A stretch of 64,000 nt of DNA from Solitalea canadensis DSM 3403 (GTDB lineage Bacteria; Bacteroidota; Bacteroidia; Sphingobacteriales; Sphingobacteriaceae), in NCBI RefSeq assembly GCF_000242635.2, contig NC_017770.1, positions 2,058,669-2,122,668 on the forward strand. The letters are read 5' to 3'. Made by a program: the position numbers and the translations under genes. Below, in pieces: positions 52,681 through 62,421 of the stretch; position 1 is the first letter of the stretch, and the number at the start of each line of letters is the position of its first letter. The notes under the pieces were generated by a model. The model made no database searches, was not told the DNA's origin, and saw only the letters and a list, made by a program, of their open reading frames with translations.

Positions 52681-55320
52681 ATGAAAAAGCTCTTTTTCTT
52701 TCTGGCTATAGTTCTTACGCATTTAAAAATCTATGCCCAACGGACAGAAGAAACCATAAATGATAACTGGAGCTTTTCTATTTCGGATGAACAAAGTTAT
52801 TCTTCAAAAGACTTTGACGATCAGAAATGGGCACTTGTAAACCTTCCTCATACATGGAATACAGATGCCTATTCTAAAAAAGACTATTTCAGGGGAAATT
52901 GCTGGTACAGGAAAAGATTAATGATACCAGAGCGCCTGAAAACAAAGGAAATATTTATCCGATTTGAAGCAGTAAACTCCCAGGCTGAATTATTCATCAA
53001 CGGAAAAAGAAAAACTATTCACTCTGGAGGTTATAATGCATTTACTATTGATATTACCAATGACGTTGACTTTGGCAAGTACAATACTATTGCGGTTAAA
53101 GTTAATAACGAAAACAAGAATATACCACCTCTGTCCGGAGACTTTACCATTTTTGGGGGCATTTACAGGGATGTTTGGCTTATCTCCACAGAAAAACAAC
53201 ATTTTAACCTATCTGACTACGGTTCTGACGGGATTTATGTATCAACACCGTTGGTTTCTAATGAACTTGCCCAACTTAACCTAAAGGGTTCTGTAATCAA
53301 TAGGGATAAGGCTGCTAAAAACGAAACAAAGCTCTTGATTAAAATTTTTAATCCGGGTAAAAAACTGGTTTATCAGCAGGAGGAAAAACTTAAAACTCCA
53401 TTTAACACACCTTATCAGTTTAGCAAAGCTATTTCCATTACAAAACCGGAATTATGGTCGCCGGATCGTCCATCACTATATACTGCTGAAATTACCTTAA
53501 CAGAAAGCCGGACTAATAAAGTAGTTGATCAACTCAGCATTCCAATCGGTTTAAGGTGGTTTAGTGTGGATACTAAAAATGGTTTTATGCTTAACGGAAA
53601 AAGCTTAAAGCTAATTGGGGTTTGTCGTCACCAAGATCAAGCACCATTAAGCATTGCTTTGACTGACGAAATGCATCGACGAGATATTCAATTGATTAAG
53701 GAGATGGGAGCAAATTTCATCCGCATTTCTCACTATCCGCAAGATAAAGCCCTACTTGAAGCATGTGACCGTTTAGGATTATTGGCTTGGGAAGAAATTC
53801 CTATTGTTGATTTAATCTCAAAAGCTCCGGAGTTTGAAGAAAACTGCAAAACGGCACTTATAGAAATGATTCGCCAACATTATAATCATCCGTCGGTGGT
53901 TATGTGGGGGTACATGAACGAAGCATTGATTCAGTTACCCTACCGCTATAAAAAAGAAGAATTACCTGTTTATTATGATAAAACAGTTGAACTGGCACAA
54001 AAACTTGAAAAACTACTAAAGCAGGAAGACCCTGGAAGGTTAAGTGTGATGGCTTTTCATGGCAGCCAGGTCTATAATGAAACCGGACTCTCATCAATAG
54101 CAGATATTGCCGGATGGAATTTATACCAGGGCTGGTATGAAAGTGACATTACAGGCTTCGAGCGTTTTGTGGATAAAGAACATGAAAAATATCCCAACCG
54201 TCCATTGTTTATCAGTGAATTTGGAGCAGGTTCCGATCGTCGCCTCCAAACACTATCACCTGAAGTTTTTGATTTCTCTATGCAATGGCAGCAAAATTAC
54301 CTGGAGCATTATTTGCCAGAAATTCAAAAACGAAACTTTATTGTAGGCGCCACTGAATGGAATTTCATTGATTTTAACGTCGCAACCCGCCAAGAATCAA
54401 TGCCGCGAGTTAACAATAAAGGTTTAGCCTATAATAACCGGTCATTAAAAGATGTCTACTATTATTTTAAGGCCTTTTTAAGAAAAGATGAACCTGTATT
54501 ACATATTGCTGTTAATGACTGGCCGGTGCGTACCGTTGTTTCTGATTCGAGCACAACCGTTCATCCTGTAAAAGTTTATAGTAATTGTGCATCCATAAGT
54601 CTTACTGTTAATGATCAATTAATTGAAACAAAAGAGCCTGCGAATTACAATGCGATATGGAATGTTCCATTAAAAGAGGGACGTAACTCCATTAAAGCTA
54701 CTTCTGTATGGAATAATCAAACAGTAGCAACTGAATCAGTAATAGTTTTAAAGGTAGTACCAGGTGAAATTACTGAGCAAAACAGTAATGGGTTAGAACT
54801 GGCAATTAATGCAGGCAGCAACTGTTATTTTATAGATGAATTAAGCAATTTATGCTGGCAACCCGACAGACCTTACCAACAGGGGGGCTGGGGATATATA
54901 GGAGGCACAGTTTTTCGAAAAAGCCCGGGAAGGATAGGCACTACTGCAGAAGTTACAGGAACTCACAATACTCCGCTTTTCCAAACAAAAAGAGAAAATC
55001 CGGACGCTTATCGTTTTGACCTTCCCAACGGACAATACGAGGTGGAATTATCATTCGCAGATTTATATGGAAATACCTCAAAATCCGCTTACGATCTTGC
55101 AAAAACACAGAATGAATCTGCATTCCAAGGAAACGTGTTTAATGTATTGATCAATAATGAATTGGTACTTGAAAAGTTCAATCCAGCTACCGATGCCGGA
55201 AATAACTTTGCCCTTAAAAAGAAGTACATCATTAAGGTAACAAACGGAGCATTAACGGTTAACTTTAAAAGCATTACAGGAAACAGCTTTATCAACGCGC
55301 TAAAAATCAGAAAAATATAA
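52681..55320 (+). CDS. GH2 beta-galactosidase-type glycoside hydrolase
   Basis: An 879-residue exported enzyme (signal peptide 1-19, KIYAQ). Domain order: sugar-binding jelly roll (about 25-170), Ig-like domain (185-285), TIM barrel (290-590), then a Big4/DUF4982-like Ig domain (about 600-700) and a C-terminal malectin-like domain (about 700-875). The acid/base is E414 (YMNEA) and the nucleophile E513 (FISEFGAG). Substrate may be a beta-galactoside or a related beta-glycoside; the malectin domain suggests carbohydrate binding. It heads a cluster with a sulfatase and a GH43-like enzyme, 24 and 17 bases apart. Confidence 0.87.
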   Translation: MKKLFFFLAIVLTHLKIYAQRTEETINDNWSFSISDEQSYSSKDFDDQKWALVNLPHTWNTDAYSKKDYFRGNCWYRKRLMIPERLKTKEIFIRFEAVNSQAELFINGKRKTIHSGGYNAFTIDITNDVDFGKYNTIAVKVNNENKNIPPLSGDFTIFGGIYRDVWLISTEKQHFNLSDYGSDGIYVSTPLVSNELAQLNLKGSVINRDKAAKNETKLLIKIFNPGKKLVYQQEEKLKTPFNTPYQFSKAISITKPELWSPDRPSLYTAEITLTESRTNKVVDQLSIPIGLRWFSVDTKNGFMLNGKSLKLIGVCRHQDQAPLSIALTDEMHRRDIQLIKEMGANFIRISHYPQDKALLEACDRLGLLAWEEIPIVDLISKAPEFEENCKTALIEMIRQHYNHPSVVMWGYMNEALIQLPYRYKKEELPVYYDKTVELAQKLEKLLKQEDPGRLSVMAFHGSQVYNETGLSSIADIAGWNLYQGWYESDITGFERFVDKEHEKYPNRPLFISEFGAGSDRRLQTLSPEVFDFSMQWQQNYLEHYLPEIQKRNFIVGATEWNFIDFNVATRQESMPRVNNKGLAYNNRSLKDVYYYFKAFLRKDEPVLHIAVNDWPVRTVVSDSSTTVHPVKVYSNCASISLTVNDQLIETKEPANYNAIWNVPLKEGRNSIKATSVWNNQTVATESVIVLKVVPGEITEQNSNGLELAINAGSNCYFIDELSNLCWQPDRPYQQGGWGYIGGTVFRKSPGRIGTTAEVTGTHNTPLFQTKRENPDAYRFDLPNGQYEVELSFADLYGNTSKSAYDLAKTQNESAFQGNVFNVLINNELVLEKFNPATDAGNNFALKKKYIIKVTNGALTVNFKSITGNSFINALKIRKI

Positions 55321-55344
55321 ATACCTAACCATCCATCCATCAAA

Positions 55345-56895
55345 ATGACAAGAAAAAAATCATTGTTCAGTTGTTTACTTATGCTTTTAGCTTTTGCAAG
55401 CTGCAAAAAGGCTGAACAACATCAACGACCCAACATTGTTTTTATCATGAGTGATGATCATGCGGCACAAGCCATTAGTGCGTATGGTCACCCAGTTTCA
55501 AGATTAGCGCCAACACCCAATATTGACCGAATTGCTGAAGAAGGGGCTATTTTTTTAGATAATTATTGTGCCAACTCCATTTGTGGCCCAAGCCGGGCCT
55601 CTGTGCTTACAGGAAAGCACAGCCATAAAAATGGCTTTATGCGTAATTGGGCAAAGGGTTTTGATGGCACGCAACAAACCATTTCAAAGATCCTTCAGCA
55701 AAATGGTTACCAGACAGCAGTAATAGGTAAATGGCATTTAATATCAAAACCAACAGGTTTTGATTACTGGAAGATTTTGAATGATCAGGGTGAATACAAT
55801 AACCCGGATTTCATTACGGAGAAAGACACTGTAAAGAGTATGGGGTATGTTACTGATTTGATTACCAAATACACCAAAGAATGGCTCGAACATCGCGATA
55901 AGAATAAACCTTTTTTCTTAATGATGAATCATAAAGCTCCGCATCGTAATTGGGTGCCTGCTGAGAAGTATTATCATCTTTATGAGCATGTAAAATTCCC
56001 TGTGCCGGATAATTATTTTGATGATTATAAGGGAAGATTTGCCGCATCAAAGCAAAAAATGAACATCTATCGTGACATGTATGAAGGTCACGATCTTAAA
56101 ATGGTTAAAGGGATCAATAGTGATTCTTTATTGTACGATCCGTGGCCTCAGGTTCTTGGACGCATGACTCCTGAAGAAAGAAAACGTTTTATTGAAGCCT
56201 ATCGCGACCGAAATAATGACTTCTATAAAACAAAAATGACTGATAAGGAAATTGCTGAATGGAAATACCAACGTTATATGCAAGATTACCTGGCAACTGT
56301 TAAGTCTGTTGATGAAAGTGTAGGAGAGCTATTGGATTATCTTAAAAGAGAGGGATTAGATAAAAATACAATTGTTATTTATACCTCCGATCAAGGGTTC
56401 TATTTAGGTGAGCATGGCTGGTTCGACAAGCGTTTTATGTATGAAGAATCAATGGGAATGCCATTATTGATGAAATACCCCGGACATATTGAGCCCGGAA
56501 CCAAGGTACGCGAACTGACACAAAACATTGACTTTGCACCCAGTTTATTAAGTTTCTGTGGCATTAGTGCGCCGGCAGATATGCAAGGAGTAACGTTTAA
56601 ACCGCTTGTAACCGGCAAAAAGCCTAAACAATGGCGAGATGCCCTTTACTATCATTATTATGAATTCCCTGGTTTTCACGATGTCAGAGCACATTATGGT
56701 ATTAAAACCAAACGTTATAAACTAATGTGCTTCTACAAAGAAAAAATTTGGGAGCTGTATGATCTGGAAAAGGACCCACATGAAATGAATAATATCATCG
56801 ATGACCCACAAATGAAACCGGTTATCAATCAGTTAAAAGAAGAACTGGCGCAGCTTCAACAGCAGTATGAAGTGCCGGAAAGTGCAAAGAATTAG
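55345..56895 (+). CDS. Type I sulfatase lipoprotein
   Basis: A 516-residue lipoprotein (FASC, C20). The formylglycine site is C80 in ICGPSRASVLTG (C-x-P-S-R), so activation by a formylglycine-generating enzyme or anaerobic sulfatase maturase encoded elsewhere is needed. D37 and D38 in MSDDH bind calcium. GKWHL and SDQGFYLGEHGWFDK are further catalytic parts. It resembles S1 sulfatases acting on N-acetylglucosamine-6-sulfate (the S1_11 kind), which would suit the GH20 hexosaminidase nearby, but the subfamily is inference. Confidence 0.9.
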   Translation: MTRKKSLFSCLLMLLAFASCKKAEQHQRPNIVFIMSDDHAAQAISAYGHPVSRLAPTPNIDRIAEEGAIFLDNYCANSICGPSRASVLTGKHSHKNGFMRNWAKGFDGTQQTISKILQQNGYQTAVIGKWHLISKPTGFDYWKILNDQGEYNNPDFITEKDTVKSMGYVTDLITKYTKEWLEHRDKNKPFFLMMNHKAPHRNWVPAEKYYHLYEHVKFPVPDNYFDDYKGRFAASKQKMNIYRDMYEGHDLKMVKGINSDSLLYDPWPQVLGRMTPEERKRFIEAYRDRNNDFYKTKMTDKEIAEWKYQRYMQDYLATVKSVDESVGELLDYLKREGLDKNTIVIYTSDQGFYLGEHGWFDKRFMYEESMGMPLLMKYPGHIEPGTKVRELTQNIDFAPSLLSFCGISAPADMQGVTFKPLVTGKKPKQWRDALYYHYYEFPGFHDVRAHYGIKTKRYKLMCFYKEKIWELYDLEKDPHEMNNIIDDPQMKPVINQLKEELAQLQQQYEVPESAKN

Positions 56896-56912
56896 AGTTA
56901 GATTGGATAGAA

Positions 56913-58649
56913 ATGAAGAAATCAAATTTACACGCCCTTATTGCAAGCTTATTAGTTATTACGTTTGCAACAACCTCAGCATTTGCCCAGCAAATGCGCA
57001 TGGATACTTATTGTAACCCCATTAACCTGGATTATACTTATATGATCTATAATTCAGATAAAGGAATTTCATATCGCTCGGGGGCAGACCCTGCGGTTGT
57101 TGAATTCAGGGGTGAATATTACATGTTTGTAACCCGCTCAATGGGTTATTGGCATTCTAATGATCTTCAAAATTGGGATTTTATTACACCAGAGAAGTGG
57201 TATTTCCAGGGATCAAATGCTCCAGCCGCTCATAACTATAAAGATTCTGTATTATATGTTACAGGAGATCCTTCCGGACAAATGAGTATTTTATATACTG
57301 ATAATCCTAAAAAAGGCGATTGGAAAACAGTGCCTTCTATCTTAAATAATTTACAAGACCCGAATCTTTTCATTGATGACGACGGAAAAGCTTATATGTT
57401 TTGGGGCTCGTCTAATGTTTACCCTATAAGAGGTAAAGAATTAGATCGTGAAAAACGCTTTATTGCCGGTCCGGAAAAAGAATTATTTAACCTTGACTCA
57501 ACTAAACATGGTTGGGAACGTTTCGGCGAAAACCATTCGGATACTAAATTGGGCGGCTATATTGAAGGCCCTTGGCTTACAAAGTATAACGGAAAATATT
57601 ACATGCAATATGCTGCTCCTGGCACCGAATTTAATGTATATGGAGATGGTGTTTACATCGCTGACCATCCGATGGGGCCTTACACCTATCAGAAACATAA
57701 TCCGGTTTCTTATAAACCTGGAGGTTTTATGAATGGGGCAGGGCACGGAAGCACAGTTTTGGGTCCGGGTAATCAATATTGGCATTTCTCTTCGATGGCT
57801 TTATCATCTAACGTAAATTGGGAGAGAAGACTAGCCATATTCCCATTGGGATTTGATAAAGACGGTATTATGTATTGTGATACCCGTTTTGGAGATTATC
57901 CGCATTATGCACCAACCGTACAGGGCGAAAAAGGGAAATTTAGAGGATGGATGTTACTGTCTTATAATAAACCGGTAAAAGTTTCTTCATCTGTTGATGA
58001 TCATAAAGCTGCAAACCTTACCGATGAGAATGTAAAATCGTTCTGGTTGGCTGAGAAAAATGATGACAAGCAATGGGTGGAGATTGACCTGGGAAAGGTA
58101 AGTTCAGTTGCTGCTGTACAGATTAATTACTTTGATTATAAAACCGATCTGTACGGTAGGGTTCCCGGTTTACATCACCGTTACCTGATGGAGGGTTCTG
58201 TAGACGGCAAAAGCTGGATCACTTTGGTTGACCGAAGCAATAATTACAAGGATGTTCCGAATGATTATGTTGAATTGGAAAGTAAAAAGGATGTAAGATA
58301 CGTTCGTTATAAACATATCAGCCTGGCTACACCAAATCTGGCCATCTCAGATATTCGGGTTTTCGGTAATGGTAGTGGTGCTGTACCAGCACAAGTGAAA
58401 ACTGTTGAAATGAAACGTCATAAAGATGGAAAAGACATCAACATCAAGTGGGAAAAAATTGCAGGGATCCAGGGCTATAATGTTCTATGGGGAATTGCAC
58501 CTGATAAATTATACAGCTCATGGATGGTTTACGGAGAAAACAGCTTATTGCTTAAAAGCTTAACTGCCGGACAGAAATATTACTTCGCCATTGAGTCATT
58601 TAATGAGAACGGCGTTTCTAAATTGTCGAAAATATATGAGGTGCAATAG
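56913..58649 (+). CDS. GH43-like hydrolase with discoidin and Fn3 domains
   Basis: A 578-residue exported protein (signal 1-25, ending SAFA). The five-bladed beta-propeller covers about 30-345. Catalytic residues of the GH43/GH117-like fold can be assigned to D59 (GADPAV), D149 (LQDPNLF) and E218 (YIEGPWL). A discoidin (F5/8 type C) domain covers about 350-480 and a fibronectin type III domain about 490-578. It would cut arabinose-, xylose- or galactose-type links. It ends the GH2-sulfatase-GH43 unit. Confidence 0.8.
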   Translation: MKKSNLHALIASLLVITFATTSAFAQQMRMDTYCNPINLDYTYMIYNSDKGISYRSGADPAVVEFRGEYYMFVTRSMGYWHSNDLQNWDFITPEKWYFQGSNAPAAHNYKDSVLYVTGDPSGQMSILYTDNPKKGDWKTVPSILNNLQDPNLFIDDDGKAYMFWGSSNVYPIRGKELDREKRFIAGPEKELFNLDSTKHGWERFGENHSDTKLGGYIEGPWLTKYNGKYYMQYAAPGTEFNVYGDGVYIADHPMGPYTYQKHNPVSYKPGGFMNGAGHGSTVLGPGNQYWHFSSMALSSNVNWERRLAIFPLGFDKDGIMYCDTRFGDYPHYAPTVQGEKGKFRGWMLLSYNKPVKVSSSVDDHKAANLTDENVKSFWLAEKNDDKQWVEIDLGKVSSVAAVQINYFDYKTDLYGRVPGLHHRYLMEGSVDGKSWITLVDRSNNYKDVPNDYVELESKKDVRYVRYKHISLATPNLAISDIRVFGNGSGAVPAQVKTVEMKRHKDGKDINIKWEKIAGIQGYNVLWGIAPDKLYSSWMVYGENSLLLKSLTAGQKYYFAIESFNENGVSKLSKIYEVQ

Positions 58650-58690
58650 TTAAGATAGTCCCTTGCCAGTTGCATCAAAAATTACTAAAC

Positions 58691-58728
58691 AAAAACACCC
58701 GGATTCTTTTAGAATTCGGGTGTTTTTT
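58691..58728. terminator. Bidirectional terminator between the GH43-like and GH20 genes
   Basis: AAAAACACCCGGATTC pairs with GAATTCGGGTGTTTTT around TTTTA. Confidence 0.85.
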
Positions 58729-58756
58729 ACTCAGATTACTCGCCCTTTATCGACAC

Positions 58757-60418
58757 CTAATCTGTTAATATGTGCTTTGCATAATTTACTTTCATTTGGT
58801 CTAAACGTAATGCTTGTAGCTTAAAGCGCTTAATAAAGTCTTCGTAGTTCTTCTTTTCTTTTGAAGTCCAGGTTACTTCGGCTAATGCAAGTGCTCTTGG
58901 AAAAACCATATACTCAACATGCGAACCGGTTTTCATGTATTCCGACCAAACGTTGGCCTGTGCACCAATAATATATTTCGCTTCATCAGCAGAAAGCTCT
59001 TGCGGAATAGGTTCATAAGCATAAACCTTCTCAAGCGTTGTTGGCGTTTTTCCAATTGCCATTGGTTCATTTTTTGGATCAGCCTGGTAATAATCAAAAT
59101 AACAAACATCACCAGGAGTCATAATTACATTATGCTTTTGCTTTGCAGCAGCAATACCACCTTCGGTACCTCTCCATGACATCACTGTAGCATTAGGAGC
59201 TAGTCCACCTTCCAATATTTCATCCCAGCCAATTATTTGTCGCCCTTTGGAGTTGATAAATTTTTCAATTCGTTGAATAAAATAGCTTTGCAGAGCGTGC
59301 TCATCCTTAATACCATTTTCCTTCATGAATGTCTGGCAATGGAAGCAATTTTGCCAACGTAACTTTGGACATTCATCGCCACCAATATGAATATACTTAC
59401 TTGGGAACAAATCGATTACTTCAGTTAATACATCCTGCAAGAATATAAATGTTGAATCGCGGGTACAAAAAACATCTTTAAAAACACCCCAACGAGTTGC
59501 CACCTCATAAGGTCCTTTGGTACAACCTAAGTCCGGGTATGCAGCAAGAGCAGCCAAAGCATGGCCAGGCATTTCAATTTCAGGAATGATCGTTATAAAC
59601 CGATCCTGAGCATATTTTATTACATCTTTTATTTCTTCCTGTGTGTAAAATCCTTCGTAAGGAGTATTATCATACACACGCTCCATAACAGGTGTACGAG
59701 ATGTATGCCTTCCTACACAGGTTTCTTTTCTCCATTGCCCCAGGGTGCTTAACTTTGGATATTTCTTTATTTCTATTCTCCAACCCTGATCTTCCGTAAG
59801 GTGCCAATGAAAGGTGTTATATTTAAATAAGGCCAATAAGTTGATGTATCGCTTAATAAACTCGGGAGGGAAGAAGTGTCTGCAAACATCTAAATGAGCT
59901 CCACGGTATTGAAAACGAGGTTCGTCTTCTATAACAGCACAAGGAACCGACCATTTAACTGATGATACTTGCTGCTTTTGTTCAATTTCAGCAGGCATTA
60001 ACTGACGTAAAGTCTGTATTCCCCTGAAAATACCTGCAGCCGTTTTAGCACGTATGGTAATTGCTTTATCAGTAATACTTAGATAATAAGCTTCCTCACT
60101 TTTAATAGATGGATCTAATGCTACTATCAATGCATTTTTAGCCTGACTTTTTGCATACCCTAATTTATATCCTGTCGAGGGAGCTAACAGATCAACCAAA
60201 AAACTTACCGCTTTTTGTACTTGCTCATCGCTGGTTTTAACAACTATTTTAGTTTCCTTGTTGAAAATAAAATCACCTTTCTGTTCAATTAATGAAAGCG
60301 GCTTGGGAATGATGGGATAACGCTCGGGACTTAAAGTGGATTGGGCGAGGTTTGATTCAATAGATAGTAAAAAACATACCACCACCATGAAAAAAAACTT
60401 TATTCTGTACATATTCAT
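58757..60418 (-). CDS. GH20 beta-N-acetylhexosaminidase
   Basis: A 553-residue exported enzyme from ATG 60418, which gives a normal signal peptide (ending SNLAQ). The GH20b domain is about 35-165, then the catalytic barrel. The substrate-assisted pair is D348-E349 in HIGGDECPK. HLDVCRHFFP and FHWHLTEDQGWRIEIKKYP are typical. It releases terminal GlcNAc or GalNAc. It converges on the GH2/sulfatase/GH43 unit, suggesting a shared host-like or sulfated glycan substrate. Confidence 0.93.
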   Translation of the reverse strand: MNMYRIKFFFMVVVCFLLSIESNLAQSTLSPERYPIIPKPLSLIEQKGDFIFNKETKIVVKTSDEQVQKAVSFLVDLLAPSTGYKLGYAKSQAKNALIVALDPSIKSEEAYYLSITDKAITIRAKTAAGIFRGIQTLRQLMPAEIEQKQQVSSVKWSVPCAVIEDEPRFQYRGAHLDVCRHFFPPEFIKRYINLLALFKYNTFHWHLTEDQGWRIEIKKYPKLSTLGQWRKETCVGRHTSRTPVMERVYDNTPYEGFYTQEEIKDVIKYAQDRFITIIPEIEMPGHALAALAAYPDLGCTKGPYEVATRWGVFKDVFCTRDSTFIFLQDVLTEVIDLFPSKYIHIGGDECPKLRWQNCFHCQTFMKENGIKDEHALQSYFIQRIEKFINSKGRQIIGWDEILEGGLAPNATVMSWRGTEGGIAAAKQKHNVIMTPGDVCYFDYYQADPKNEPMAIGKTPTTLEKVYAYEPIPQELSADEAKYIIGAQANVWSEYMKTGSHVEYMVFPRALALAEVTWTSKEKKNYEDFIKRFKLQALRLDQMKVNYAKHILTD

Positions 60419-60618
60419 AAAAACTGGTATAAATTGGAAAATTAAAAATAGGCAAAAGTGTAGTAACAATAATACCAAAATTATATTACTTCATCTATAA
60501 TAATGTCAAAAACACATATATACAGTCAATTTATTATAATATTATTGATTATTTTTTCCAAACTATGCTTAGTTCATTGCTGCAAAAACAATTATTTCGA
60601 CAGAATTAAGCTATCTAA

Positions 60619-61275
60619 TTACCTATAGTTAGGAATATTCATTCCTAATATTATGTTCCGGTTGAAGGTTAATATACCATCTTGAGATTTCGGCAAACCA
60701 ACTCCTGAGCCACCACGATTCTGCAAGCGTTGTCTTTTCTCTTTCGTCAAAAGTGGATCGTCATCAAAAAGAAAATCATCTAAATAATATTCTTTTCGCT
60801 CTGGTTCTTTTACAATAATGTGTATATGCTCAGGTATTGAGGAGTTAGGGTAATGTGCTGGTCTGAACGTATAGAATGTATACTTGCCATTGTTATTTGT
60901 TTTTACCCATCCACGGATATAGCCATGCCGTCTCGACCAATCTGTTTCGCCTCCTTTTTTGGGATAGATCCCTTTTCGATTGGTATGATAAATATAGAGT
61001 ATCACACCCCCTGCGGGCGTTTTTCCGTCATTTTTAAACACGGTTCCCGTAACTTTCAACTTCGGACTATTAGCTGAAAAATCAGGAAGGGTATCTACAG
61101 CAAGAAGGTTTCTGCTTCCGTATTCATAGATAGCCTCACATCCCTCACAAGGTCCTCCTAATAAACTATCTGGCTCAGATTTCGAACTTGTTTGGGCTTT
61201 ACTTTTCGAGGGTTCACCACAGCTACCTAACAATATACTTATTCCCAGCAGACAAATTAGCTTCTTCGAATGCAT
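60619..61275 (-). CDS. Intradiol-dioxygenase-like lipoprotein
   Basis: A 218-residue lipoprotein (LLGSC, C19) with the beta-sandwich of intradiol ring-cleavage dioxygenases. LKVTGTVFKNDGKTPAGGVILYIYHTNRKGIY contains a possible Tyr ligand and HGYIRGWVKTNNNGKYTFYTFRPAHYP another. HIHIIV supplies the two histidines of the usual iron site. Exported intradiol-like proteins exist in Bacteroidota and fungi; their substrates are not established. Confidence 0.8.
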   Translation of the reverse strand: MHSKKLICLLGISILLGSCGEPSKSKAQTSSKSEPDSLLGGPCEGCEAIYEYGSRNLLAVDTLPDFSANSPKLKVTGTVFKNDGKTPAGGVILYIYHTNRKGIYPKKGGETDWSRRHGYIRGWVKTNNNGKYTFYTFRPAHYPNSSIPEHIHIIVKEPERKEYYLDDFLFDDDPLLTKEKRQRLQNRGGSGVGLPKSQDGILTFNRNIILGMNIPNYR

Positions 61276-61420
61276 AACATATCCTATTAAAACAAAACAA
61301 TCTAATTTAATTAACTCAAATAGAATTAATTACAAACAAAAATAGTAAATACATGCATATCAGTTGCAGAAGAGAGGAGCGAACAAGAGCTAAAAGGGAA
61401 AGATAAATATTATAATAAAT

Positions 61421-61451
61421 TTGGTTTGTACTACAAACTACATTACTTTTA
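61421..61451 (+). promoter_or_regulatory. Promoter with palindromic operator for the winged-helix regulon
   Basis: TTG at 61421-61423 and TACTTTTA at 61444-61451 (one mismatch to TAnnTTTG), 20 bases apart. GTTTGTA-c-TACAAAC (61424-61438) fills the spacer. A matching site lies at 62357-62375. Confidence 0.62.
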
Positions 61452-61472
61452 TAAAGCAATTAGCAACTTAAG

Positions 61473-62042
61473 ATGGAAACTGAGAAATTATTATCACCGC
61501 AGGAGAGCCTGAATATTATTACCGAAGCCATAGCAAAAACAAAAGATAACTTCCGCGAAAACAGTTTTTGCTTTTTGCTATGGGGATGGCTGATTGCCAT
61601 TGCCAGTATTCTATTTTTTATTCTGGAGAAATTTACTGCGGTTAGCTATTATTTTATTCCGTTCCCTGTGTTAGGCGGGATAGGCATAATCATAACATTC
61701 ATGTATTATCAAAAAAAGAAGGCTTCAACCCAAACCCACCTAAATAATTTTCTCCTAAAACTATGGGCAGTTTTGGCAGTTGCATTTATTATTACCGTTT
61801 TCATAAATGTTTCTCATAAACAACTTCCATTTACTGATACATTGATAATTGCAGGTATTGGAACGTTGCTTTCGGGATGGGTGATGAAGTTTAAGCCTTT
61901 AGTTATTGGTGGTATTATATTTCTGTTAATGGCAATTGCAAGTGTGTACATTGAAAACGAGTATAAAGCCTTGATACATGGCCTCGCCATTTTAACGGGT
62001 TATTTAATTCCAGGGTATTTACTGAAACAATCGAAGGTATAA
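61473..62042 (+). CDS. Multi-pass membrane protein, unknown function
   Basis: A 189-residue protein with five or six hydrophobic segments after a 30-residue soluble start (SPQESLNIITEAIAKTKDN). I do not recognise the family. It overlaps the next gene, a winged-helix regulator, by one base (TAATG). Such pairs recur in Bacteroidota (from general knowledge), which suggests that the membrane protein is controlled by or acts with the regulator. Confidence 0.65.
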   Translation: METEKLLSPQESLNIITEAIAKTKDNFRENSFCFLLWGWLIAIASILFFILEKFTAVSYYFIPFPVLGGIGIIITFMYYQKKKASTQTHLNNFLLKLWAVLAVAFIITVFINVSHKQLPFTDTLIIAGIGTLLSGWVMKFKPLVIGGIIFLLMAIASVYIENEYKALIHGLAILTGYLIPGYLLKQSKV

Positions 62043-62335
62043 TGGCAGAGAAATTTGAAGAGCTGGATCCGGTATTGAATACACCGGTTCGTTTGGCCAT
62101 TATTTCCATCCTTATTAAAGTTGAGCAAGCTGATTTTAGCCATCTGATGGAAGCGACTCAAACAACACAGGGAAATATGAGTCATCAGCTTAAACGCTTA
62201 AACGAAGAGGAGTACGTAATTATAGAGAAAACGTTTAAAGGTAATTATCCTCAAACGATTTGTCGGATTACGATGAAGGGGAGAGAAGCATTTGAAAAAT
62301 ACGTGGAATCAATAAAGAAATATTTGCATCTATGA
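62042..62335 (+). CDS. Winged-helix transcriptional regulator (HTH_34/ArsR-like)
   Basis: A 97-residue DNA-binding protein. DPVLNTPVRLAIISILIKVEQADFSHLMEATQTTQGNMSHQLKRLNEEEYVIIEKTFKGNYPQTICRITMKGREAFEKY is a full winged helix with a recognition helix TTQGNMSHQLKRL. No effector domain or metal-binding cysteines are seen. The two palindromes at 61424-61438 and 62357-62375 are its likely operators. Confidence 0.85.
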   Translation: MAEKFEELDPVLNTPVRLAIISILIKVEQADFSHLMEATQTTQGNMSHQLKRLNEEEYVIIEKTFKGNYPQTICRITMKGREAFEKYVESIKKYLHL

Positions 62336-62349
62336 TGCATATATTTTTT
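62324..62349 (+). terminator. Weak hairpin at the end of the regulator gene
   Basis: GCATC-tat-GATGC (62326-62338) overlaps the stop codon and is followed by TTTTTT at 62343-62349. Confidence 0.35.
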
Positions 62350-62356
62350 ACCAGTT

Positions 62357-62375
62357 TAGTTTGCAACGCAAACTA
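62357..62375. promoter_or_regulatory. Second palindromic operator, upstream of 62422
   Basis: TAGTTTGC-aac-GCAAACTA has perfect 8-bp arms. It matches the site at 61422-61440 in 14 of 19 positions, and one differing pair is complementary in both (T/A there, C/G here), so dyad symmetry is kept. Confidence 0.6.
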
Positions 62376-62421
62376 GATTAATATAAACATATATCGGAAA
62401 AATCTTTAAACAACAAATAAT

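Noticed and set aside
52681-58649. Type IX secretion C-terminal sorting domains on the glycan enzymes
   Set aside because: GH2 ends in a malectin-like domain and GH43-like in Fn3; neither has the conserved T9SS C-terminal motifs.
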